DNA of 64,000 bases, taken from positions 18,571,142-18,635,141 of the forward strand of contig CM042181.1 of assembly GCA_023376005.1 (NCBI GenBank), written 5' to 3'. Both the position numbers and the translations under genes were made by a program. The DNA comes from Doryteuthis pealeii. Taxonomy: Eukaryota > Mollusca > Cephalopoda > Myopsida > Loliginidae. The notes under the pieces are model-generated. The model was given only the letters and a program-made list of their open reading frames with translations. It searched no databases and was not told the DNA's origin. Below, piece after piece: positions 32,938 to 38,670 of this stretch (position 1 is its first letter; each line of letters starts with the position of its first letter).

Positions 32938-35814
32938 TATATTAAAAGTCTTGAATCTTACCTATATTCTTGTTCCAACTCTGGATTTCTGACCATATGG
33001 ATAGACTTGACTTTCCAAGGTCCATTGTAATTCCGATCCAGGTAAGATCGGGCAACATTATCCAACAATTCTTTCGCATCTCGACTGTTGGAGTCAATTT
33101 CAAATAAATTATCTGAGGAAAAAAAAGAAAAAAAGAATTAGAATAAAATAAAAATGTGTGAAGGAATTCAACAGTAAATTATCCAAATGGCAATGAAAGA
33201 ATAATAATACAAAGAAAACTTCATAGAAACCAAGCAGCCAATCAGGACTCAAGGAATGGAATGACCCAAATACATGAATGGACTATTCTTGAGTCCCATA
33301 AGTACCAGCTATCTTGGGCACTGGGTCAGTTGTGCTTAGCCCATTGCTGTTGTCCAAACCAACAGTATACTATAGTTGTTCTTAGCCAGTTGCTGTTGTC
33401 CAAACCAGCAGTATACTCACTGACTGGCTAGTTCAGTTGTGCTTAGCCCGTTGCTGTTGTCCAAACCAACAGTATACTCACTGACTTCAACAATCGTTAA
33501 TCATTGACTTTTTATTTTTGTTGCTTATTTACAACAAGAAAGAGACATGAACCTTAAGTTATATGAATTTCTTATATGAAACATTTGGTAATTTTCACCT
33601 TTATTTGTTAAAATTCCTAGCATAAAATTGTGCATGCGCATTATCTGAAATGAACTTAATTGTTATTAAGAACACATTTTATGATATTTTTGTGTTAAAG
33701 CATGAGAGTTGTATTGTTTTTAAAATAGTTTCTAGGATTTGTTTATTTCAGACGGAGATTTTGAAAATGGCCCACCGGCTTGTTTCAAAGTGAAAGTCAA
33801 GGGAGATTGGTTCTGTTTTTTTGGGGTTTTATCCAGTTATTTCCTATAAGTCTAACATAAACAAAGGGGAACCACTCTTGACTGATAAATTATTTATTTT
33901 TTCATTAAACTAACACTAACTCCCAACCTCGTCTTCTTTTTTCCTAGATCAATAAATAATTTATCAGTCAAGAGTGGTTCCCCTTTGTTTATGTTAGACT
34001 TATAGGAAATAACCTTTTTTCTTTAAGAAACTTTGAGGAAGACTTTTAACAGGAATACTTAAAAGAAGAAAAAAAAAGGGTTGACCAAAACCAAGAATCT
34101 AGTGTCATGGTTCAAATTTTCCAGAGAATTTCCACTGTAATGAATATTTCATTTAGATATTATTATTGCAAAAAATGTGTGAAGAAATGTTAAATAAGAG
34201 ATTGGCTGAATCTCTTATTTGGCATGTAATGTATATTATTTAAAAAAAGAATTAAACCATTGTACTCAAAGTGTTATGTCTAGACTGATGTCAACTCAGT
34301 GTGATTGACAGGTTATAACCTGTAAGGTCAGTTGAGAGCTAGGTTTTCAATGGAGGATTTAAAGTCATGTGATCTACAATCCTAGAACACATGACCTGTG
34401 ATACTTAATGATGATGATGAGAAGGAGGAACTGCTCTTGAAACATTGATGGATAATTAGGACCACATAATTGTTGCTGATACAGGAGTCTGAACAGCTAA
34501 GTTCTTCAAAGTTAAAATCCACTTTCTAACATTTATGTTAGAAATTGGATTTTAACTTTTATTAAGCATCAGAGGCTGCCACCCATGTCCAACAGGTGGT
34601 CCCACTGGGGGATTTTACCCATTTGCAGAGATACAGTTGATGTATTCTTCTGCCCCAGCCGACAGGACAGCCTTCAATTTTGTGCCCATTCTTGTTCTTA
34701 TAAATGAACAAGACTTCATATATTTTTTTGACATCTTTATTTCAAAACCCAAGTTAACTGCACGTGTGGAGAGAAATAGCTCACCAGAGAGACGCCATTA
34801 GGCATATTGCAAAAATTGAATACTACACGTCAATTGTATGGTATTTTACTACAAAAACCTTTTTAAATTTTACGATGATTTTCACATATTACCTGTTTCA
34901 TTAATAATGGGGTGCCAGTCGTATCAGAGCATAGATGGAAATTAGATTCACTTGCTTTGGTGGTCTCTGACTGACTAAAGTAACATTATCTCTAAACTTT
35001 CTCGAATCGTTTTTACTTTCCTGCCCAATGAAAGCCAAACTCTCAATCACACTAAGTGACACCTTAACAGTTAGGAACTTTTCAAACTTACCTACACTAC
35101 ATGTCAATAATAGATATTGCTAGTCTATTTTTCAATCACTAGCAGGACCTGTGGATATACCACTGTATGATAATTTAATTATTACATTTGGTATGTTTAC
35201 TTAAAAGCTATTGTAAATACTTCAATAAGTAAAAAGTATAATAATCTTGACTTGCAACACCTGTGAATATACTACATTAGGATAATTTAATTATTACGTT
35301 TGGTATGTTTACTTAATAGCTATTGCTAAATACTTCAATATGTAAAAAGCATAATAATCTTGATTCAACTCACACCCTTTTCTTTTCTTTCTTTTCATCT
35401 TTTTCATTATGTTCGATAGAAGCAGATTAGTGTTATCGCTTCCACACACTCATGCCCTCTTTCTATTTTTTCCCTTTCTTTCTTTCTTTCTTTATATTTT
35501 ATCTGTGTAGCATGTCCTTTTTCTTCCTTTTCTTTATGATGAAAACGGAATGGTTCATTATTTAGCTGAGGTGTAGACATAAGAATTTGGCAGATAAGCA
35601 ACACCAGGTAATCATGATTTACATCTTTGCATTTCATTTTGGACGGTCTCATTTTTAAGCAGAGGGTGCTGCAAGATGATAACGATCGTACAATTAAGGA
35701 ACACGAGTATTAACTCATAGATATAACAGAAAGACATTGCTAACAATACTCACCTTTCGTAACTTGCCGTTTTAACTTGGGGATGTTAAAATTGAGAACT
35801 TGTGTGGGTTCCAT
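6886..35814 (-). CDS. TASOR: TASOR/TASOR2-family (DUF3715 pseudo-PARP domain) protein, whole gene, 11 coding exons
   Basis: Spliced CDS on the minus strand: 35814-35754, 33112-32962, 32382-32234, 31370-31267, 29699-29562, 26716-25223, 24120-23938, 19012-18251, 16876-9677, 7937-7853, 6974-6886. Every junction is GT/AG, all phases fit, and the total is 10,416 nt (3471 aa plus stop). Residues about 25-225 match the TASOR pseudo-PARP domain as I remember it: GVYLTKHADV, GKCKAINE, TPNYDCHVP, FYEYDND and RPRQCLPYAVITY fall in the same order as in vertebrate TASOR. TASOR is the scaffold of the HUSH silencing complex, and TEX15, which shares the domain, acts in piRNA-guided silencing; both are nuclear. 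I see no clear SPOC domain after the pseudo-PARP domain, unlike TASOR. The remainder is Ser/Pro/Lys-rich with DPR motifs and a basic C-terminal block. The family call is firm. Which paralogue it matches is open, so the symbol is family-level. One exon carries two compensating frameshifts. Confidence 0.82.
6975..7852 (-). other. Intron 10, mostly polypurine tract
   Basis: 7010-7490 is almost pure A/G on the plus strand (C/T on the gene strand). About 280 bp is duplicated: 'AAAATAAAAAAAGAAAAGTA' with TGTTTGTTAATTTAGGAGCA occurs at 6979 and 7261. The upstream copy of the polypyrimidine tract has lost the AG. No coding sequence. Confidence 0.75.
7853..7937 (-). CDS. TASOR: TASOR-like exon 10
   Basis: Eighty-five nt, residues 3415-3442 plus one base: DEQASSNPAPSMSSMGF, then CPDMAGPNLGP. 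The acceptor has a long polypyrimidine tract (CCCCTTTTTTTCCAG|GAT) and the donor is CCAG|GTGAGA. Phase 0 in, 1 out. It is short, but it joins the long exon and the terminal exon without a stop. Confidence 0.75.
8205..9075. repeat. ~127-bp tandem array, 7 units, in intron 9
   Basis: 'AAATGTAATATTAAACATAT' starts units at 8211, 8337, 8464, 8581, 8708, 8834 and 8961. The spacing is 126-127 bp except for one 117-bp unit that lacks TAGCCATTT-like bases. Units are nearly identical, so the array is young or homogenised. Confidence 0.93.
9080..9640. repeat. ~20-bp T-rich minisatellite next to the exon 9 donor
   Basis: About 25-28 imperfect copies of CTCAAATCTTTTTTTTAAAG. The array ends about 35 nt from the splice donor of the giant exon. 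On the gene strand it is A-rich. Confidence 0.9.
9677..16876 (-). CDS. TASOR: TASOR-like exon 9, giant 7.2-kb exon with two compensating frameshifts
   Basis: 7200 nt, residues about 1015-3414, phase 0 at both ends (acceptor CTGTTTCAG|ATA, donor CTG|GTAAGT). It is Ser/Lys/Pro-rich and largely disordered. Visible parts: poly-Ser near residues 1040-1050; poly-Pro of 18 at about 1381-1399; several DPR motifs (RDPRIPSK, VDPRLSRK, RDPRLLK); an EEGELPDEESESS acidic patch; Arg/Ser-rich stretches; an Arg/Tyr/Pro repeat around 2750-2900 with GPGDDRY-type units four times; and a basic, helix-rich C-terminal block from about 3090 (VDNYLQMFVKEG, RKKIRKKIQSQL, RKAVERLVTLREVLNFL). The reading frame is broken by a TAA at 16463-16465 and restored about 65 nt further on. 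Between the two breaks another frame reads sensibly, as described in Findings. Confidence 0.85.
17315..17830. repeat. ~127-bp tandem array, 4 units, with internal hairpin
   Basis: Units start with GGACTCAGRTTACAATAATA at about 17318, 17446, 17623 and 17750. Each contains an inverted repeat ACTACTGC ... GCAGTAGGT around CCTACCGTAAGCTGC. One unit has that hairpin part duplicated (17570-17615). Confidence 0.9.
17955..18080. repeat. Half of the 'GGAGGATATGTGCTT' foldback family
   Basis: Matches the left arm of the complete foldback at 37381-37737, from GGAGGATATGTGCTTAATTG to ATCGAGAAAATGTCA. Confidence 0.85.
18251..19012 (-). CDS. TASOR: TASOR-like exon 8
   Basis: 254 codons, phase 0 at both ends, residues 761-1014. 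After a helix (GPKLEELTNLLSVVESAL) comes a Pro/Glu segment and a basic nuclear-localisation-like stretch (RKKRKINN, RRRRKRQK). The last 70 residues are more ordered: FWDPDFKEFEMMDASLND, then DLGFDSWKDATLSL, then VVILKDCVQQ. These read straight into WIGSQRELLETL in exon 9. Acceptor CTTCCAG|GAA, donor CAG|GTGAGT. Confidence 0.85.
19976..21085. repeat. ~350-bp tandem array, 3 units
   Basis: 'ATCCAGCCAAGAGAATAGTT' recurs at about 19979, 20333, 20671 and 21039, bounding units of about 340-365 bp. Each has ACAAGATGAGTGTCTGTT and GAGCTCAGAAAA blocks. Divergence is moderate. ORFs inside are not conserved between units. Confidence 0.88.
21211..21662. repeat. 213-bp direct duplication between short direct repeats
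   Basis: Two nearly identical 213-bp units start at 21225 and 21438 (GGTATTTACATGTACCCC). The pair is flanked by CTCAGGTCCATACT at 21211 and 21649. The 153-aa ORF across it exists because 213 is divisible by 3; I do not recognise a protein family. Confidence 0.88.
21830..22264 (+). mobile_element. Solo LTR, copy 1 (435 bp)
   Basis: Starts TGTAGCGTT and ends CATCCCTACA, so the termini TGTAG/CTACA are inverted repeats. It is flanked by the 4-bp duplication GCTG (21826-21829 and 22265-22268). Inside is a TATA-like GTATTTAAGCGCCGG and, later, ATTAAATGTTTTTGTCCG. The second copy at 28738-29170 has the same ends and its own 4-bp duplication. No internal retroelement genes are next to it. Confidence 0.82.
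23294..23410 (-). pseudogene. Exact 117-bp copy of the 3' part of exon 7 with its donor
   Basis: Identical base for base to 23912-24028: 91 nt of exon 7, the GTAAAG donor and 26 nt of intron. It lacks the exon's 5' half and any acceptor, so it is a dead fragment. The 63-bp array lies between copy and original. Confidence 0.9.
23409..23830. repeat. 63-bp minisatellite, ~7 units
   Basis: 'CTCAGCCCTAATTAGTGATC' recurs seven times, with CACTAGGCTAAAGAGCCCTT between. One unit is shortened (23640-23665). It lies directly against the duplicated exon fragment. Confidence 0.93.
23845..23886. mobile_element. End of a foldback MITE
   Basis: GGTTGGTTTTGAAGGTTATC, then ACAATGCAAGTGTAA, matches the right terminal region of the MITE at 32682-32908. 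Confidence 0.6.
23938..24120 (-). CDS. TASOR: TASOR-like exon 7 (Lys-rich helix)
   Basis: Exactly 61 codons, phase 0 at both ends, residues 700-760. It starts DVPESDLKKLQDYIKEKIKSIKENEKK, a strongly helical Lys/Glu segment, and ends ILLPIAAKNNE. Acceptor CTCTGTTCAG|GAT, donor GAG|GTAAAG. The 3' half of this exon with its donor recurs as an exact 117-bp copy at 23294-23410. Confidence 0.8.
24121..25222 (-). other. Intron 6 with ~205-bp tandem repeat
   Basis: 24150-24580 has about 2.3 units of a repeat containing GATTCTTCATATCAAAATAT, GAAGTCTACTGAGATGGGGT and TTATTACCCGGTCTA. A (TA)n run lies at 24810-24842. The remainder has no feature. Confidence 0.8.
25223..26716 (-). CDS. TASOR: TASOR-like exon 6 (end of DUF3715, Asn/Ser-rich linker)
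   Basis: 498 codons, phase 0 at both ends, residues 202-699. It opens with VYFYEYDNDGMPANRPRQCLPYAVITY, the last conserved block of the pseudo-PARP domain. The sequence then becomes Pro/Gln-rich, with a poly-Asn tract at about residues 449-475 encoded by ATT/GTT trinucleotides on the plus strand. Ser- and Lys-rich low complexity follows to QDLLNKFLQTES and the end. No SPOC fold is obvious here, unlike vertebrate TASOR. Acceptor CTTAAAG|GTT is pyrimidine-poor but keeps the frame; donor AAG|GTTAGT. Confidence 0.85.
28300..28410. repeat. Dispersed unit of the AGGACCTG repeat family
   Basis: Contains AACAGGACCTGTAGATATAC, TTTACTTAAGAGCTATTG and AATATGTAAAAAGTTTAATA, the same order as the tandem array at 36090-36655 and the pair at 35140-35390. 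Confidence 0.8.
28703..29395 (-). mobile_element. tRNA-derived SINE interrupted by a solo LTR
   Basis: The SINE runs 29395 down to 29171 and continues at 28737-28703. Removing 28738-29170 and one CCGG restores the GGCCTAAAG-CCGGTATC junction found in intact copies. The tRNA-like head (TTAGCTCAGTCGGTAGAGC) is at 29358-29395. Confidence 0.9.
28738..29170 (+). mobile_element. Solo LTR, copy 2 (433 bp), nested in a SINE
   Basis: Begins TGTAGCGTT and ends CATCCTTATA. It is flanked by CCGG on both sides (28734-28737, 29171-29174). Highly similar to 21830-22264 along its length, including GTATTTAAGCGCCGG and TTCGTCGGAGTTATTTGTAT. Confidence 0.87.
29392..29460 (-). mobile_element. Family B 5'-end fragment
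   Basis: Minus strand begins CCCGCCCTGTCGGCTGGGGC and contains CCTCTGCAGAGGGGTAAGAC. The same end occurs at 39277 and, degraded, near 34672. Confidence 0.65.
29562..29699 (-). CDS. TASOR: TASOR-like exon 5 (DUF3715 domain)
   Basis: Forty-six codons, phase 0 at both ends, residues 156-201. MLGKCKAINERV is followed by EPTPNYDCHVP, which parallels the 'KGKiKsIy ... lDPTP..eCHV' segment of TASOR. The exon ends QLQRSQ, just before the Tyr-rich helix encoded by exon 6. Acceptor TTTTCCAG|GCA, donor CAG|GTTGGT. Confidence 0.87.
29700..31266 (-). other. Intron 4: DG foldback pieces and mariner-like ends
   Basis: DG-family pieces lie at 29860-30010 and 30345-30482. 30078-30275 has ACAAGGTGTGTCA-type ends three times. 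A (TC)n(TA)n run is at 31021-31083. 30490-31010 is AT-rich with no recognised feature. Confidence 0.65.
30078..30275. repeat. Tandem ~95-bp repeat with mariner-like terminal sequence
   Basis: ACAAGGTGTGTCATGAAAGT, ACAAGGTGTGTCATAAAAGT and ACAAGGTGTGTCAAAAAGTA occur at about 30076, 30163 and 30253. TATTTACCAAGATAGAAATG is shared by the first two. GGTGTGTCA-type ends are common in Tc1/mariner elements; no transposase is present. Confidence 0.5.
31267..31370 (-). CDS. TASOR: TASOR-like exon 4 (GVYL core of DUF3715)
   Basis: Residues 121-155. GVYLTKHADVQLKMVE is the most diagnostic stretch of the family; vertebrate TASOR has a GVYLSRYADL-like sequence at this place. It is followed by a hydrophobic strand (GLFVFN). 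Acceptor TTCTTCCAG|GT and donor AAT|GTAAGT. The first codon is split as G|GT with exon 3. Confidence 0.88.
31371..32233 (-). other. Intron 3 with a truncated MITE
   Basis: 31948-32105 carries one end of the foldback element described at 33838-34016 (TGACTGATAAATTATTTAT ... TAATTTATCAGTCAAGAGTG). 31440-31900 has no recognised feature. Confidence 0.65.
32234..32382 (-). CDS. TASOR: TASOR-like exon 3 (DUF3715 domain)
   Basis: Residues 71-120 contain KEEGRHSRELVDQTAFCAI and the NGLMTKNLPFSIIG segment. The family shows the same order: a K-x-E-G/D-R...EL..s.AF block, then 'GL' and a hydrophobic strand. Acceptor TTGCAG|AG, donor TTG|GTAAGG. There are 49 whole codons plus one base at each end, so both neighbouring phases fit. 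Confidence 0.85.
32383..32961 (-). other. Intron 2 with a complete foldback MITE
   Basis: Contains CA/TA microsatellites at 32593-32640 and 32908-32932 and the nested palindrome at 32682-32908. Confidence 0.75.
32682..32908. mobile_element. Foldback MITE, ~227 bp, 24-bp terminal inverted repeats
   Basis: Ends TTGGTTTGGAGGTTGATTTT(GAAG) and its reverse complement CTTCAAAATCAACCTCCAAA(CCAA). A second hairpin lies inside, near 32706-32765 (GAAGTCGTCTTTTTATGGCA and its inverse). It is flanked by TA dinucleotides on both sides. No coding capacity. Confidence 0.82.
32962..33112 (-). CDS. TASOR: TASOR-like exon 2 (start of DUF3715 domain)
   Basis: Encodes residues 21-70, running from DNLFEIDSNSRDAKELL to VRNPELEQEYR. 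This corresponds to the first helix and strand of the TASOR pseudo-PARP domain: the 'nnnnyL..n ... nPeLE.ef' pattern precedes the charged linker. Acceptor TTCCTCAG|AT at 33113-33114, donor AG|GTAAGA at 32960-32961. The phase is 1 in and 2 out. Confidence 0.85.
33838..34016. mobile_element. Foldback MITE, ~60-bp inverted arms
   Basis: TTATTTCCTATAAGTCTAAC at the left is matched in inverse at the right, and the arms stay paired through AACCACTCTTGACTGATAAA. The loop holds TTAGTGTTAGTTTAATG on the minus strand. A truncated relative is at 31948-32105. Confidence 0.88.
34570..34674 (-). mobile_element. Family B 5' fragment
   Basis: Minus strand: CTGTCGGCTGGGGCAGAAGA, ... CATGGGTGGCAGCC, like the 5' part of the element at 38695-39277. 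Confidence 0.65.
35754..35814 (-). CDS. TASOR: TASOR-like exon 1 (start codon)
   Basis: The ATG is at 35814-35812 and the exon encodes residues 1-20 (MEPTQVLNFNIPKLKRQVTK). It ends in phase 1 at a donor reading G|GTGAGT. An in-frame TAA lies 12 nt upstream of the ATG, inside the same exon, which supports this start. The stretch 35815-35826 is 5' UTR, preceded on the minus strand by a polypyrimidine tract and CAG. So at least one further, non-coding, 5' exon should lie upstream; I could not identify it. Confidence 0.75.
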
Positions 35815-35826
35815 ATTTGAAGATTA

Positions 35827-36085
35827 CTGAAAAAGGAAAAAATATTCATAAAAATAATTATATAGTTATGAATTAATCTGATTAGACATCTAAAATGTCT
35901 TCTTGTTTTTATTGTTAACATAAACAACTCAACTCAGTTGAAGACAATGTGACAATTTAATTTTCGTCGCAAGTTGAAGGGGATAGGATTCCCCAGTTTT
36001 TTTTCTAACATTATATTCAACAGTTTCTTTTAGTTATTAACATTAGTTAAATATATAGTCCAGGCCATTTACATCTAATATATTT
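35827..36085. other. Sequence immediately 5' of the first coding exon
   Basis: Presumed intron upstream of the 5' UTR segment at 35815-35826. AT-rich; no promoter element or further exon could be recognised. Confidence 0.4.
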
Positions 36086-36089
36086 ATAA

Positions 36090-36655
36090 TAATATAGATT
36101 ATTGTTACTTAAGAGCTATTGCTAAATACTTCGATATGTATAAAGTATAAGAATCTTGACTAGCAGGACCTGTGGATATACCACAGTATGATAATCTAAT
36201 TATTACAACGTTTGTTACTTAAGAGCTATTGCTAAATACTTCAATATGTAAAAAGTATTGGAATCTTGACTAGCAGGACCTGTGGATATACCACAGTATG
36301 ATAATTGAATTATTAGAACGTTTGATACTTAAGAGCTATTGCTAAATACTTCAATATGTAAAAAGTATAAGAATCTTGACTAGTAGGACCTGTGGATATA
36401 CCACAGTATGATAATTGAATTATTACAACGTTTGATACTTAAGAGCTATTGCTAAATACTTCAATATGTAAAAAGTATTGGAATCTTGACTAGCAGGACC
36501 TGTGGATATACCACAGTATGATAATTGAATTATTACAACGTTTGATACTTAAGAGCTATTGCTAAATACTTCAATATGTAAAAAGTATAAGAATCTTGAC
36601 TTGCTGGACCTGTGGATATACCACAGTATGATAATCTAATTATTACTTTTATTAG
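36090..36655. repeat. ~112-118-bp tandem array, 5 units
   Basis: 'AAGAGCTATTGCTAAATACT' and 'AGGACCTGTGGATATACCAC' alternate five times. Single units of the same family lie in introns 1 and 5 of the gene. Confidence 0.92.
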
Positions 36656-37060
36656 GAATTTAATTTTTAAAACGATTTTTATAACATGACTTTTTTGGAA
36701 CAAAATGCCTTATATTAGAAGAAATTTTCTCTTACTCAATGATTTTTATAACATTTTTTTAAAAATGGCTTCTTTGGAACAAAAATTACTTTCATCAGAA
36801 GAAATTTACTTTTCACAACGATTTTTATAACATAATAGCTTTTTTGGAACAAAAATGCCTTTTATTAGAAGAAATTTACTTCTTTATGACGATTTTTATG
36901 ACCAATTTTTTTTTTTTTACTACGATTTTCATAATATAATGTGTATTTTTGAACAAAATTGCTATTTTTTTTTAGAAATAAATAAAATCTTTACAACGAT
37001 TTTTATAACATAATGCCTTTTTTGGAAAAAATGCCTTTTGATAGAAGAAATTTTCTTTCT
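36655..37060. repeat. ~75-bp degenerate tandem repeat
   Basis: 'CGATTTTTATAACATRA' plus 'TTTTTTGGAACAAAAATGCC' recurs about five times. Confidence 0.8.
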
Positions 37061-37187
37061 CATAATGAATTGCTTCCTTGTTAATACAATTTAGTGTTAA
37101 ATATTAATCATTTTAAACAAATCAAAAATTTCAAATCAAAATTCAGTTTGTAATGTGCCAGATTACAGACTCATTAAACCACCATAT

Positions 37188-37189
<2 letters not shown>

Positions 37190-37242
<53 letters not shown>

Positions 37243-37337
37243 ACACACACATACTATAAACAATATTGTCTTTGATATTATAATACCGTCTCTGTTCTAA
37301 GTTGTTCATTAATTTCCAAAAAATATTGATCAAAATT

Positions 37338-37380
<43 letters not shown>
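37190..37380. repeat. TA/CA microsatellites
   Basis: (TA)n(CA)n at 37192-37252 and (TA)n at 37343-37380, joined by about 90 bp of AT-rich sequence. Confidence 0.8.
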
Positions 37381-37383
<3 letters not shown>

Positions 37384-37737
37384 AGGATATGTGCTTAATT
37401 GAAGTCATACCTAATTTTGAAAATTAATTAGTTAATAATTAATGAATTTTAGGCGGGCATATATGTTCAAATGTAAGGCTAAACAAATCGAGAAAATGTC
37501 AATCCCTGAATGTACATTTCGACCTATTAGGTCTCATCAGAGCAGTCTTCCTGTCTATAATTCTGCTGATGAGGCATAATAGGCCGAAATGTACATACAG
37601 AGATTGACCTTTTCTCAATTTGTTTAGCCTTACATTTGAACAGATATGCCCGCCTAATTCATTAATTATCAATTAATTAATTCTCAAAATTAGGTATGAC
37701 TTCAATTAAGCACATATTCTCCCAAAATATATATGAA
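37381..37737. mobile_element. Complete foldback element, ~357 bp
   Basis: Arms of about 160 bp. The left GGAGGATATGTGCTTAATTG is matched by the right CAATTAAGCACATATTCTCC, with TGTACATTTCGRCCTATTA paired near the centre (loop about AGCAGTCTTCCTGTCTATAA). Halves or derivatives: 17955-18080, 60825-60935, 61004-61194. Confidence 0.88.
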
Positions 37738-37986
37738 AGTAAAGTAAAAGTAAAGTCGACGGGGAGGCCTAAAGTCGGTATCAGCCAGTCAGTGAGGGAG
37801 TCTATCCCTTTTCAATAGCACTAGACCAAGAAGATTGTTTTTGGCATCTGAGGTGGAGCCATCAGCTCCTTACTTTACCGCACAGATCCCTGTGCTACTC
37901 ATACGCTGAGTTGGCGAGGATGGGTATCGAACTAGGAACCTTGTGGTTTCTAGCCGAACGCTCTACCGACTGAGCTAACCCGGCCC
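37738..37986 (-). mobile_element. tRNA-derived SINE, near full length
   Basis: Minus strand head GGGCCGGGTTAGCTCAGTCG ... CTAGTTCGATACC, same body as 3200-3442. The 3' tail is GTCGACTTTACTTTTACTTT. It does not carry the GGCATATCAACC hairpin, so it belongs to a separate lineage. Confidence 0.9.
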
Positions 37987-37999
37987 TATATATATATAT

Positions 38000-38670
38000 A
38001 TATATATATAGGGATAAAGAGAGAGAGACAGACAGAGAGATATTTAATGAATGAATATCTGAAAGATTTATTTGATAACCATTACGGTCAAGTCATGCTG
38101 AAAAATTAAAGGAATTAATTTCAGGAGGAAAGAAAAATGCCATTTTCAAACAATAAGACGATTATCTTGAAAAAAAAAAAAAAGAAAGAAAGAAATAAGT
38201 GTTAATGTCTGTTAAAACAATTCTATAAATCTAAATGTCTCCACTTATAATGCTAATGTGTTCAATTATAAAGTATGTCAATTCTCAGGAAAGTTTAATC
38301 AAACAAAATTGCCGCAGTCATGACCCACCCACCCCGCAAAGAGGGGGGGAGGAGTAGATTATCCAGCATTTGAAAATAGTACAGAACGCAAAAGTTTTAT
38401 TTACACCAAGACAAAAATCAGCAGGAAATTTTTAAGTTTAAAATGTCATGTCACGTAAACTAGTTTATGATTCAAAATCTGAAGAAAAAAAACAAAAAAA
38501 CAAAAAACAAAAAAACAAAAAACCCCAAAAAACAAAGTAAGCTTTCACCAAGAACACAAACGTTCTGTTTTTAGAAAATTAAACGACTTTCTAAGGGTAA
38601 GAGAATTTCTTACCATAATACCAATACTATTCAAAAGGCAATTCTATAATTTCAATGATGTAGTCAACTT
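38000..38670. other. No gene; AT-rich, small 5S-SINE remnant
   Basis: 38080-38103 holds 'ACCATTACGGTCAAGTCATG', the start of the 5S-like head. The rest shows A-rich runs only. Confidence 0.55.

Larger units (their letters stand above)
33113..35753 (-). other. Intron 1 (2.6 kb)
   Basis: 33325-33490: about 60-bp unit (TTGCTGTTGTCCAAACCARC) three times. 33838-34016: foldback MITE. 34570-34674: family B fragment. 35140-35390: two units of the AGGACCTG family. 34030-34560 and 34680-35130 have nothing recognisable. 35390-35690 resembles 28430-28660 (a CTTTCTTT-rich stretch), suggesting an old duplication. Confidence 0.7.
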
